Part shown: positions 51,932 to 59,753 of the stretch, piece after piece | Numbering within the stretch: position 1 is the first letter of the stretch | Layout: each line of letters starts with the position of its first letter | Source of the DNA: Marinobacter sp. F3R08 | GTDB taxonomy: Bacteria > Pseudomonadota > Gammaproteobacteria > Pseudomonadales > Oleiphilaceae | Direction: 5' to 3' | Assembly: GCF_018860425.1 (NCBI RefSeq) | Contig: NZ_JAHKPI010000025.1 | Coordinates: forward strand, 528,524-592,523 | DNA length: 64,000 bases | Made by a program: the position numbers and the translations under genes | Notes under the pieces: model-generated | Seen by the model: the letters and a program-made list of their open reading frames with translations, nothing else | Told to the model about the DNA's origin: nothing | Database searches by the model: none

Positions 51932-52642
51932 ATGAGACAGATCGTACTAGATACAGAAACCACGGGTATTGACCCGGCAGAGGGTCATCGAATTATCGAG
52001 ATCGGCTGCGTTGAATTGATGGAGCGTCAGCTCACCGGGCGCAACTACCATGTCTATATCAATCCGGAGCGGGAAGTTGAAGCCGAGGCCATAACAGTCC
52101 ACGGGATCACCAATGAATTCCTCGCCGACAAACCGCTGTTTGCTGATGTCGCCGACGAATTCTTTGAGTTTATCAAGGGCGCGGAGCTGGTTATTCACAA
52201 CGCAGCATTTGACGTCGGATTCATGGACTCTGAATTCGCCCGTCTGAAGCCCGTGAGGAAAACCGCTGACCATTGCGGTATTGTCGATTCCCTTGCAATT
52301 GCCAGAGCCCGGCATCCGGGCCAGAAGAACAATCTTGATGCGCTGTGCAAGCGCTACGGGGTCGATAACAGTAATCGGGATTTGCACGGGGCATTGCTCG
52401 ATGCCGAAATACTGGCCGATGTCTACCTTCTTCTGACGGGTGGACAGACGGCACTATCCCTTGATGCGGGCTCAGAAAATGGCGGCGGTGCTGCCGGCAT
52501 CCGACGCCTCCCTGCGGACCGGGAGGCGCTTGCAGTGATCCGTGCGTCGACGGCCGAAAACCAGGCTCACGACGAATTTATGTCCATTCTGGAAAAACAG
52601 GCCGGAGAAACCATTTGGGGAAAACTCCAGAACCCGGAATGA
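51932..52642 (+). CDS. dnaQ: DNA polymerase III subunit epsilon (proofreading exonuclease)
   Basis: A 236-residue DEDDh exonuclease. I chose the ATG at 51932 (MRQIVLDTETTG) by similarity to Pseudomonas DnaQ; a GTG at 51899 would add 11 residues. Exo I holds Asp7 and Glu9, Exo II is HNAAFDVGFMDSEF, and Exo III is HGALLDAEILADVYL. The C-terminal tail binds the alpha polymerase subunit. It gives 3'-5' proofreading in the replicase, to which HolB at 3.8 kb also belongs. Confidence 0.93.
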   Translation: MRQIVLDTETTGIDPAEGHRIIEIGCVELMERQLTGRNYHVYINPEREVEAEAITVHGITNEFLADKPLFADVADEFFEFIKGAELVIHNAAFDVGFMDSEFARLKPVRKTADHCGIVDSLAIARARHPGQKNNLDALCKRYGVDNSNRDLHGALLDAEILADVYLLLTGGQTALSLDAGSENGGGAAGIRRLPADREALAVIRASTAENQAHDEFMSILEKQAGETIWGKLQNPE

Positions 52643-52683
52643 GAACTGTGTCTGCCTGTACCAAATGTTACATTCTGCCTTTC

Positions 52684-52711
52684 TTGAGGTACTTGAGTTT
52701 TATGTTATAAG
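52684..52711 (+). promoter_or_regulatory. Probable promoter of fimL
   Basis: TTGAGG (52684-52689), a 16-base spacer and TATAAG (52706-52711), leaving a leader of about 145 bases before fimL. Confidence 0.5.
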
Positions 52712-52784
52712 TAATGATAAGTTCGCCAGTTTTTTGCGAGCTTGCTTTGGCCGGATAAGGGGTGTTCGGCTCACAACAAAAAGG

Positions 52785-52809
52785 ACTGGTCCGCTGTATT
52801 CAGACCAGT
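52785..52809 (+). repeat. Inverted repeat in the fimL leader
   Basis: Perfect 7-base arms ACTGGTC/GACCAGT with an 11-base loop, 50 bases before the fimL start and inside the probable 5' untranslated RNA. It could be an operator or an RNA hairpin; no T-run follows. Confidence 0.4.
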
Positions 52810-52859
52810 GACCACCAAAGAGGATGCGGTAGTCTCCGCAATATTAATGGGAAGTGTTT

Positions 52860-54566
52860 ATGGTTCAGTCGTCTCTCGCGACGAAATCGCAGTCGTTTGA
52901 TCTGGTCAAAAGTGAAATAGAGCAGACCATCAAACAAGCAGAATCCAGCCTTGAACGCTTTCAGGAAAACCGCGAAAGGGGTGAGGATCTCCAGAACTGC
53001 GTCGATTTTATCAACCAGTTGCGTGGTATCTTTATTCTGGTAGAGCTGCGCGGTGGAACCCTGCTTTGCCAGGAAGCGGTGACGATGGCCAATGACGTCC
53101 CCGTTGGCGCCAATGACGACAAAAATATCCTGCTCACAACGCTTAACAGCGCACTTTTTATCCTCCGTCGGTATGTTGAGTATTACCATCAGCAGAGGGA
53201 GGATCATCCTGAACTACTGCTTCCTGTTATCAATGATCTCCGGGAGGCGCGAAGGGAAAAACCATATCCCGAGTCGTGCTTCTTCGATATCGATGTCAAA
53301 GAGCGCCCTGATTTCTGTTCTGGTTTAGCATTGCAGGAATTTGAGGGCAGCGAAGCTGATTACGAAGTCATGGCCCGTCGTATGCGTCTGACCTTTCAGG
53401 TGGCGCTTCTGGGAATTCTGCGCGACCGTAACGACGTGGTGAGCAAGAAACTGGTTGGGCGTGCCGCGCGGGGATTTGCACGCCTGTGCCAGGGTGCGCC
53501 CATGGGACAGATGTGGTGTCTGGTGGGCATTGTCGCAGACACCATGCTTGATCGTGCGATGGTCTTTAACAAGGCCCGCAAGCGCATGTTCATGCGGATC
53601 GAGAAATACGCCCGTGAAGTGGTATATGTGGGAAAAGTGGCAACTGCCAAAGATGCGCCGGATTCGTTGATACGGGATCTGGTCTATGTTCTGTATCGCA
53701 GCGGTTCTGCAAATCCCGAAGTAACCGGGGTGTTGTCCGCCTATCATCTCGCGCCGGCTGATTTTCCGGATTCAATGCTCGAGGCTCACTCCCGCAGGTT
53801 GTATGGCCCTGGCAGCGACGTTCTGAAATCCCTGTCAGAAGCTCTGCAGAGTGAGCTGAACCAGTTGAAAGACAAGCTGGATATTATTGAGCGGGGTATC
53901 GAGCCGGATTTGGCTGAGTTGTCGTCGATCGCTGATGCATTGGATCGTCTGGCTAACACGCTGGTCATGCTGGACCTGAACAAGCTCGCGGGTATTTCGA
54001 GGGAAGAGGCAAACAAACTGCGTAATTGGGAAGCAGAGTCCCGACTGCCAGGCGATGATGAGCTGTACAGGCTCGCTGATTCCGTACTTGGGGTTGAAGA
54101 TGCGGTGATGCAGATCGTAACCAGAGGCATTACATCAGAGACTGATGCCCTGGCTGGCGGTGAGCGTAAGCGAGAGGAATCTTTGTACCTTCGGGAGGCC
54201 ATGTATGTGGTTGCCGATGAGGCTCGTGGTGCGCTGACGCTGGCGAAACGGGCGATTACTGCTTTTATTGAATCCGATTTCGACAAACTGCATCTTGCCA
54301 ATCTACCGGTGACACTGCACAGCATCTGGGGTGGTCTGCAGATGGTTAACGATCCAGCGGCGGCAGAGGTTCTTGAACGTGTGGCAGCGTCAATCCAGGA
54401 GCGCCTGCTCGATGCCAAGGAAGCTCCGGAAGCCCAGGTACTCGAAGCACTCGCAGATGCGCTGACCTCTCTTGAATACTACATCGAGAGTATCGGTAAG
54501 AGTGATGACCGTAACGCGGACTTGCTGAGATTGGCAGAATCGTCGCTGGACGACGTAGGCTTGTAG
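52860..54566 (+). CDS. fimL: FimL, type IV pilus/cAMP regulatory protein (ChpA N-terminal-like)
   Basis: A 568-residue cytosolic helical protein (P. aeruginosa FimL is about 560). The ATG at 52860 has a GGGAAG ribosome site. The sequence matches the N-terminal part of the chemosensory kinase ChpA (segments CVDFINQLRGIFILVELRGG and QLKDKLDIIERGIEPDLAEL), with degenerate Hpt-like regions and no kinase domain. In Pseudomonas FimL links PilG and FimV at the pole and raises CyaB-made cAMP; fimV is at 17.7 kb here. It lies after dnaQ in a neighbourhood shared with P. aeruginosa. Confidence 0.88.
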   Translation: MVQSSLATKSQSFDLVKSEIEQTIKQAESSLERFQENRERGEDLQNCVDFINQLRGIFILVELRGGTLLCQEAVTMANDVPVGANDDKNILLTTLNSALFILRRYVEYYHQQREDHPELLLPVINDLREARREKPYPESCFFDIDVKERPDFCSGLALQEFEGSEADYEVMARRMRLTFQVALLGILRDRNDVVSKKLVGRAARGFARLCQGAPMGQMWCLVGIVADTMLDRAMVFNKARKRMFMRIEKYAREVVYVGKVATAKDAPDSLIRDLVYVLYRSGSANPEVTGVLSAYHLAPADFPDSMLEAHSRRLYGPGSDVLKSLSEALQSELNQLKDKLDIIERGIEPDLAELSSIADALDRLANTLVMLDLNKLAGISREEANKLRNWEAESRLPGDDELYRLADSVLGVEDAVMQIVTRGITSETDALAGGERKREESLYLREAMYVVADEARGALTLAKRAITAFIESDFDKLHLANLPVTLHSIWGGLQMVNDPAAAEVLERVAASIQERLLDAKEAPEAQVLEALADALTSLEYYIESIGKSDDRNADLLRLAESSLDDVGL

Positions 54567-54570
54567 TTTC

Positions 54571-55218
54571 ATGTCTCATTCGCTCGCTATTATTGTACTG
54601 GCTGCTTCAGGTGCCACACTGGTAATAGCGGGCATCCTGTTTTTCAGACAACCGCATTTGTTCGTTACCTGGCTGAAGGGAATGGCGGTTTTCTGCTCGA
54701 TACTGGCCGGTCTGTACGCTCTTGTCATCGCTGTCAATCTTACCAACTATCAAGAGATGGGGGGTATGCAGACCATTGCCACGATCACCACGAAACGACA
54801 GGCTGAGCAGATCTGGGAGGTTAGTCTTGATCGACCAAATGGGGTGTCGGTGGCAAGGACACTGCAGGGAGATCAGTGGCAGATAGACTCTCGTATTCTG
54901 CGGTTTTCCGGGCCGCTTCAGTGGCTTGATTTCACGCCCGGATACCGATTGGAGCGGTTGAGGGGACGTTACACATCGCTGGAGCAGGAGTGGTCTTCTC
55001 CGAAAACCGCAATCGCCTCTTCCTCGGCCATTTGGCCGGACATCTGGAAATGGGATCAGCAGTTCAATCTGCCGTTTATAGAGGCTGTCGATGGTAACTC
55101 GACGTTCATGCCTATGCGAGATGGTGCCGTCTTTGATGTAAAGGTTTCATTTTCGGGGCTGGTGGCAGTTCCAGTTAATGAGCAGGCGAGGGCAGCCGTA
55201 CAGTTCTGGAATCAGTAA
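54571..55218 (+). CDS. Small membrane protein of unknown function downstream of fimL
   Basis: A 215-residue protein starting 4 bases after the fimL stop, so probably co-transcribed with it. Two membrane helices lie at about 4-22 and 31-52. The rest (about 60-215) is a soluble, probably periplasmic, beta-rich domain with WLDFTPGYRLERLRGRYTSL in its middle. I do not recognise the family. Its position suggests a pilus or polarity role, but that is inference only. Confidence 0.8.
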   Translation: MSHSLAIIVLAASGATLVIAGILFFRQPHLFVTWLKGMAVFCSILAGLYALVIAVNLTNYQEMGGMQTIATITTKRQAEQIWEVSLDRPNGVSVARTLQGDQWQIDSRILRFSGPLQWLDFTPGYRLERLRGRYTSLEQEWSSPKTAIASSSAIWPDIWKWDQQFNLPFIEAVDGNSTFMPMRDGAVFDVKVSFSGLVAVPVNEQARAAVQFWNQ

Positions 55219-55229
55219 AAGCGCCCCGG

Positions 55230-55273
55230 GTACATAAAAAAGCCTGCGCCGAAGCGCAGGCTTTTTTATGTAC
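55230..55273. terminator. Long perfect bidirectional terminator
   Basis: A 20-bp perfect stem (arms 55230-55249 and 55254-55273) with a CGAA tetraloop, containing AAAAAA on one side and TTTTTT on the other. It separates the convergent fimL-side genes and the SCP2 gene and should stop transcription from both sides. Confidence 0.93.
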
Positions 55274-55289
55274 CATTCAGAAGAGCCTG

Positions 55290-55604
55290 TCAGCCCATTT
55301 TGAACAGTTCACCCAGCTTGGTCGCCAGCATCATATCGCCTTCAGCCCGGAGCTGACCTGCCATGAATGCCTGCATACCATCAGTCTCTCCGGAAACGAT
55401 GCCCTTCAATGTTTCGGAATTCATGATCAGGGTGACAGAAGGATCGTCATGGGCGCCTTCATGCATCTTGCAGGTGCCGTCGTTGATGACGAGGTGGTAA
55501 GTCTTGTCGTCTTCAATGTCAAACTGGAACACCAGGTCCAGGCCTTGAGCTGCGTCTGCGTTAAAGTTCTGTTCCAGTTGTTCAAATACCTGAGCTACAG
55601 ACAT
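55290..55604 (-). CDS. SCP2 sterol-binding domain protein
   Basis: A 104-residue single SCP2-like domain covering the whole protein: the start LEQNFNADAAQGLDLVFQF, the central PSVTLIMNSETLKGIVSGE, and the end FMAGQLRAEGDMMLATKL are typical. Such proteins bind fatty acyl or other lipophilic ligands in a small pocket. No signal peptide is visible, so it is cytosolic. The specific ligand is unknown. It stands alone between a terminator and a divergent sohB. Confidence 0.9.
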   Translation of the reverse strand: MSVAQVFEQLEQNFNADAAQGLDLVFQFDIEDDKTYHLVINDGTCKMHEGAHDDPSVTLIMNSETLKGIVSGETDGMQAFMAGQLRAEGDMMLATKLGELFKMG

Positions 55605-55835
55605 TGGTATCCCCTTTTAGTGGTTGTCTGGTCATGATCACGATGGCGTGATGTCCCTGGCTGCACGAGCCTGATCGGGTGCCTGGGTAGAGCCGATCTC
55701 GCAATCCGACTTTATGGTGAGTGGTCCGTTCTGTCAAGGTCGATCGAACGCTTGTTTTAATTTTTTTGCTCTCTTTATCACCATAATTTCGGTAAGTTAC
55801 ACTCTTGTCTTTGTATAAACATTTGGAGAAGCACT

Positions 55836-56900
55836 TTGGAGTTCCTGACAGAATACGGTTTGTTTTTGGCCAAGATCGTGACCTTTGTGGTAGCGGCGCT
55901 GGTGGTGATCTCTGTCATCATGTCCGCGGCCCAGAAGGATCGGGGTGATCATGAGGGTGAAGGAGAACTCAAAATCCAGAAACTGAATGAAAAATACCAA
56001 AAACTGCGTGAGGTCATCCAGGCCAGGCTGATGAGCGAGCAGGAACGCAAGGCATTCGAGAAGGCGCGGAAAAAAGAGAAGAAAGCCGAGAAAAAGGCAG
56101 GTAAGGCAAAGAAAAGCGACGCAAGCGAGCTGGACGAAAGGCCCGGTCATGTTTATGTTCTCGACTTCGATGGTGATATTAAAGCAAGCGACACAGATCC
56201 CCTTCGCCGTGCAATTACGGCAGTGTTGAGCGTCGCTGATCCTGAGAAAGATGAGGTTGTGATCCGCCTTGAGAGTGGCGGCGGACTGGTTCATTCATAC
56301 GGTCTGGCAGCTGCCCAGCTTGATCGTATTCGTAGCAAGGGAGTCAAGCTGACTGCCTGCGTCGATAAGGTCGCAGCGAGCGGCGGTTATATGATGGCCT
56401 GTGTAGCGGACAGGATCGTGGCATCCCCGTTCGCGATCCTGGGTTCAATCGGCGTGGTCGCCCAACTGCCCAACTTCCATCGGTTACTCAAGAAGAACGA
56501 CGTGGACTTTGAAGTTCTGACTGCAGGTGAACACAAGCGCACGATGACTGTTTTCGGAGAAAATACCGACAAAGGACGGCAAAAGTTTCTGGAAGATCTT
56601 GAAGATACCCATGTATTGTTCAAAGAATATGTTAGCGAACGTCGGCCGGATCTGGATATTGCCGCTGTAGCAAACGGCGATATCTGGTTTGGCAAGCGGG
56701 CAATGGACGTGAAGCTGATTGATGAGATCAAGACGTCCGATGAATATCTAATTGAAGCCTGTGAGCGGGCAGATGTGGTCTCGGTGACCTACCAGCGCAA
56801 ACGGAGTCTTCCGGAAAAACTGGGATTGGCAACCAGTTCGGCGCTTGAACACACTGTCTGGAGAGTCCTGGGGGCGTTCCGGAACCAGAAGTTCCAGTAG
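55836..56900 (+). CDS. sohB: Inner-membrane serine protease SohB (S49 family)
   Basis: A 354-residue protein from a TTG start with a GGAGAA ribosome site 9 bases upstream (MEFLTEYGLFLAKI). It has one N-terminal membrane helix (about 9-30), a Lys/Glu-rich coiled linker (about 45-105), then the S49 protease domain with Ser182 (VAASGGYMMA) and Lys234 (GEHKRTMTVF), the Ser-Lys dyad. It resembles SohB rather than the double-domain SppA. Its substrates are unclear. The intergenic region upstream holds an ATCACG/CGTGAT hairpin near 55652. Confidence 0.93.
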   Translation: MEFLTEYGLFLAKIVTFVVAALVVISVIMSAAQKDRGDHEGEGELKIQKLNEKYQKLREVIQARLMSEQERKAFEKARKKEKKAEKKAGKAKKSDASELDERPGHVYVLDFDGDIKASDTDPLRRAITAVLSVADPEKDEVVIRLESGGGLVHSYGLAAAQLDRIRSKGVKLTACVDKVAASGGYMMACVADRIVASPFAILGSIGVVAQLPNFHRLLKKNDVDFEVLTAGEHKRTMTVFGENTDKGRQKFLEDLEDTHVLFKEYVSERRPDLDIAAVANGDIWFGKRAMDVKLIDEIKTSDEYLIEACERADVVSVTYQRKRSLPEKLGLATSSALEHTVWRVLGAFRNQKFQ

Positions 56901-56935
56901 TCGGCTTGTTAATGGCTGAGAGCTTGTAGACTGAA

Positions 56936-56964
56936 TGAAAGAGAGGGGTAGCCCCTCTCTTTCA
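56936..56964. terminator. Bidirectional terminator between sohB and the DUF934 gene
   Basis: A 13-bp perfect stem (TGAAAGAGAGGGG with its inverse) and a 3-base TAG loop in the 70-base gap between convergent genes. The T-run is interrupted, so strength is moderate. Confidence 0.7.
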
Positions 56965-56970
56965 GGTAGA

Positions 56971-57477
56971 TCAGGAGGCGCGACGCCTGAAGAGAGGGAT
57001 GTCGGTATCGGTAGCGGCCTGGTAGCCCTGGCTGAAGAAGTTCAGGCATTTCTCAGCTTTGGTGATATCTTTGTCAGCCCGAAGCACATACGCATCAAAT
57101 CCGCAGCGCTTCATGAACTGAAGCTGGTCCAGCAAGACATCCCCGATTGCCCGCATTTCGTTAACGTAACCGAAGCGTTCCCGCAGCAAACGACCAATAC
57201 TGTATCCGCGTCCATCACTGAACTTCGGAAAGTTGACGGCGATCACCGGCAGTTCGTTCACGTGGCCATCCAGAATTTCCGGCTCGTCGTGGCTATCGAA
57301 CCATACGCCGATGTCCTGACGTCCGCTGAAATGATCGTATCCGGCCAGCCAAAGATCTGCTGGAATCAATGCTGGCTGGTCCGCCGGGATGTCGAGAGAT
57401 TCACCCTCGGCCGGGCGGGGTATCACAGTCCAGTTGTCCTGGCGGATGCTGCCATCCCGGGAAATTACGTTAGGCAT
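56971..57477 (-). CDS. DUF934 family protein, sulfite-reduction partner
   Basis: A 168-residue protein from the ATG at 57477, which has an AAGGAG ribosome site and lies 8 bases inside the end of cysI. The DUF934 blocks DLWLAGYDHFSGRQDIGVWF, LPVIAVNFPKFSDGRGYSIG and DQLQFMKRCGFDAYV are clear. The family is nearly always encoded directly after a ferredoxin-type nitrite/sulfite reductase and is thought to assist sulfite reduction. Its biochemical role is not established. Confidence 0.9.
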   Translation of the reverse strand: MPNVISRDGSIRQDNWTVIPRPAEGESLDIPADQPALIPADLWLAGYDHFSGRQDIGVWFDSHDEPEILDGHVNELPVIAVNFPKFSDGRGYSIGRLLRERFGYVNEMRAIGDVLLDQLQFMKRCGFDAYVLRADKDITKAEKCLNFFSQGYQAATDTDIPLFRRRAS

Positions 57478-59122
57478 ACACGCGCTCCTTGAAAGGCTCA
57501 ATTCCTACACGGCGATAAGTGTCCAGGAAGGTTTCCTCTTCCGTGCGTTTGGAAACATAGACATCAATAATTTTGGAGACCACGCTGGGCATGTCGTCAC
57601 GGGCGAACGACGGGCCAAGGATCTTCCCAATCGATGCGTCATGTTGGGAGGAGCCACCAAGGCTGATCTGATAGAACTCCTCGCCCTTCTTGTCGACACC
57701 CAGAACACCGATATTGCCAACGTGGTGATGACCGCAGGCATTCATACAGCCCGAGATATTCAGATCAATGTTACCCAGGTCATACAAGTAGTCCAGGTCA
57801 TCAAACTGTCGCTGGATGGCTTCCGCTACCGGAATTGACTTGGCATTGGCGAGGGCACAGTAGTCGCCCCCGGGACAGCAGATCACATCGGTCAGAGTGT
57901 TCAGGTTCGCGGTGCCAAAATCCATCGGTGTGATGGCTTGCCACAATTCAAACAAGCGGTCCTGACGGACATCGGCCAGAACCACATTCTGCTGATGGGT
58001 TACGCGGACTTCGCCGAAGCTGAATTCGTCGGCCAGATCTGCAATCTGTTCCAGTTGCCTGTCGCTCACATCTCCCGGAGGTGTTCCGGTTTTCTTCATG
58101 GTCAGGGTTACGATGGCGTAGCCCGGCTTCTTGTGAGTATCAACATTGTGGGTGAGCCACTGATCGAAGCCCCTGTGCTCGAACCGCTGGGAGGCCAGAG
58201 TGTCCGTGGCGTTTTCCAGTGCCATGTAATCCGGTTCGGTAAAGTAGGTCTTGATCCGGTTAATGGCTTCCGGTGTAAGTTTGGTTGGCGAATCCTTGAT
58301 GTGCTGCCATTCGGCTTCCACCTTTTCTGCAAAGCCGGCAGGCGTCAGTGCCTTGACCAGAATCTTGATTCTGGCCTTGAATTTATTGTCCCGCCGGCCA
58401 TATCGGTTGTAAACGCGGAGCACCGCTTCCAGATAGGTCAGCAGGTCCAGCTCGGGAAGGAAGCTGCGAATGACAGGGCCGACCATTGGAGTGCGGCCGA
58501 GGCCGCCACCGACATGAACCCGGAAGCCAAGCTCACCGGCGTCATTGCGTACCATTTGCAGGCCAATGTCGTGAACCTGAATAGCGGCACGGTCAGTGTG
58601 CTCCGAGGCATTCACCGCCACTTTGAATTTCCTGGGCAGGAAGGCAAATTCCGGATGGAACGTAGACCACTGACGGATGACTTCGCAGTAGGGCCTGGGA
58701 TCGGCGATTTCGTCAAACTGGACGCCGGAGAACTGATCCGTTGTGGTGTTTCGTATGCAGTTACCGCTGGTCTGGTTCGCATGCATCTCGACTTCCGCCA
58801 GTTCGGCCAGAATATCGGGCACATCCTCAAGCGCTGGCCAGTTGAGCTGGACGTTCTGGCGCGTCGTGAAGTGGGCGTACCCTTTGTCGTAATCGCGGGT
58901 GATACGGGCAAGTCTGCGCAACTGATTCGAGCGCATCATGCCGTAGGGAACACAGATCCTGAGCATAGGGGCAAGACGCTGAACGTACAGCCCATTCTGC
59001 AGGCGCAGGGGAAGAAACTCCTCTTCAGCCAGTTCACCGGCCAGAGCTCGTTCGGTCTGGTCTCGGAACTGGGCAACCCTCTCGGCAGCCATTTGCCGAT
59101 CGTGTTCATCATATACGTACAT
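57470..59122 (-). CDS. cysI: Sulfite reductase, siroheme/4Fe-4S hemoprotein (CysI-type nitrite/sulfite reductase)
   Basis: A 550-residue siroheme protein. The cluster ligands are complete: Cys416-x5-Cys422 (CPGGDYC) and Cys459-x3-Cys463 (GCMNACGHHH). The two repeated ferredoxin-like halves of the family are visible (FTTRQNVQLNWPAL and VRVTHQQNVVLADV). It reduces sulfite to sulfide for cysteine and methionine synthesis. The DUF934 partner overlaps its end, as in Pseudomonas, which favours assimilatory sulfite over nitrite reduction. Siroheme would come through cobA at 37 kb. The upstream 60 bases are AT-rich. Confidence 0.92.
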   Translation of the reverse strand: MYVYDEHDRQMAAERVAQFRDQTERALAGELAEEEFLPLRLQNGLYVQRLAPMLRICVPYGMMRSNQLRRLARITRDYDKGYAHFTTRQNVQLNWPALEDVPDILAELAEVEMHANQTSGNCIRNTTTDQFSGVQFDEIADPRPYCEVIRQWSTFHPEFAFLPRKFKVAVNASEHTDRAAIQVHDIGLQMVRNDAGELGFRVHVGGGLGRTPMVGPVIRSFLPELDLLTYLEAVLRVYNRYGRRDNKFKARIKILVKALTPAGFAEKVEAEWQHIKDSPTKLTPEAINRIKTYFTEPDYMALENATDTLASQRFEHRGFDQWLTHNVDTHKKPGYAIVTLTMKKTGTPPGDVSDRQLEQIADLADEFSFGEVRVTHQQNVVLADVRQDRLFELWQAITPMDFGTANLNTLTDVICCPGGDYCALANAKSIPVAEAIQRQFDDLDYLYDLGNIDLNISGCMNACGHHHVGNIGVLGVDKKGEEFYQISLGGSSQHDASIGKILGPSFARDDMPSVVSKIIDVYVSKRTEEETFLDTYRRVGIEPFKERVYA

Positions 59123-59377
59123 AGTGGGAAGATCCTGCTTGAAAGCGTCATATTCAGGCCGGCGGCCTTATATCTGACGGGAAGGATAACAGCGGGTTTT
59201 TATTCTTAAAATGATTATTTCAAAATATGTTTATCGATTCAGGTGATAAGCAGAAAGAACAAGGCACTGGACGAATATTAATTACCTGCTTAACTTAGGG
59301 GGGATTGGCGCCGTGTCAGTTACCGCCGCCATGACAATAACAACAAGACGAGCAATCACCCGCAAAGAGGAATCGAC

Positions 59378-59482
59378 ATGAAGAAGACCGTACGCTCTGA
59401 CAGCCAAGCTGATGCCGTTGCCGCAGTTGTTCTGGTAATGCTTGCGGTGACCTTCGCAGTTGTCTGGGTCTCAGGTCAGTAA
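59378..59482 (+). CDS. Small membrane peptide (34 residues)
   Basis: A 34-residue frame with an ATG, an AGAGGAA ribosome site 8 bases upstream and a TAA. A charged start (MKKTVRSDSQAD) leads into one hydrophobic helix (AVAAVVLVMLAVTFAVVWVSG). It stands at the end of a 255-base region otherwise empty of genes. It meets the DUF2970 gene tail to tail with 2 bases between the stops. Function unknown. Good ribosome site and clean membrane-peptide composition argue that it is real. Confidence 0.65.
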   Translation: MKKTVRSDSQADAVAAVVLVMLAVTFAVVWVSGQ

Positions 59483-59484
59483 CG

Positions 59485-59721
59485 CTACTGACTGGCCAGA
59501 ACCAGGTTCACAATCACAATCAGCCCCACCACGAAACTGACGGTAAACAGGATTCCTGCGATGATGTATGGCCAGGGGCTGTGGCTTGAAAAATCTTCTT
59601 CCCGGCGTTTGTCGGACTGCACACCGATGGCGCCGGCAAGAATACTTTGCATGACCTTCAAAATACCGGGTCTTTTAGGCTTTTGTTGATCGATCTTATT
59701 TGCCTTTAACAACTCAGTCAT
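59485..59721 (-). CDS. DUF2970 membrane protein
   Basis: A 78-residue protein with a soluble front half, including the family block VMQSILAGAIGVQSDKRREEDF, and one C-terminal membrane helix (about 52-74). I recognise DUF2970, a family of small inner-membrane proteins of unknown function common in proteobacteria. It begins 32 bases after metH on the same strand and is probably co-transcribed. Confidence 0.85.
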   Translation of the reverse strand: MTELLKANKIDQQKPKRPGILKVMQSILAGAIGVQSDKRREEDFSSHSPWPYIIAGILFTVSFVVGLIVIVNLVLASQ

Positions 59722-59753
59722 GATCCGCCCCTGGTCTCTGTCTTGCGTGCAGA

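Noticed and set aside
57938..59209. 423-codon open frame on the + strand
   Set aside because: It lies wholly antisense to cysI, which has complete family motifs and cluster ligands. The translation resembles no family I know. Long opposite-strand frames are expected from this codon bias.
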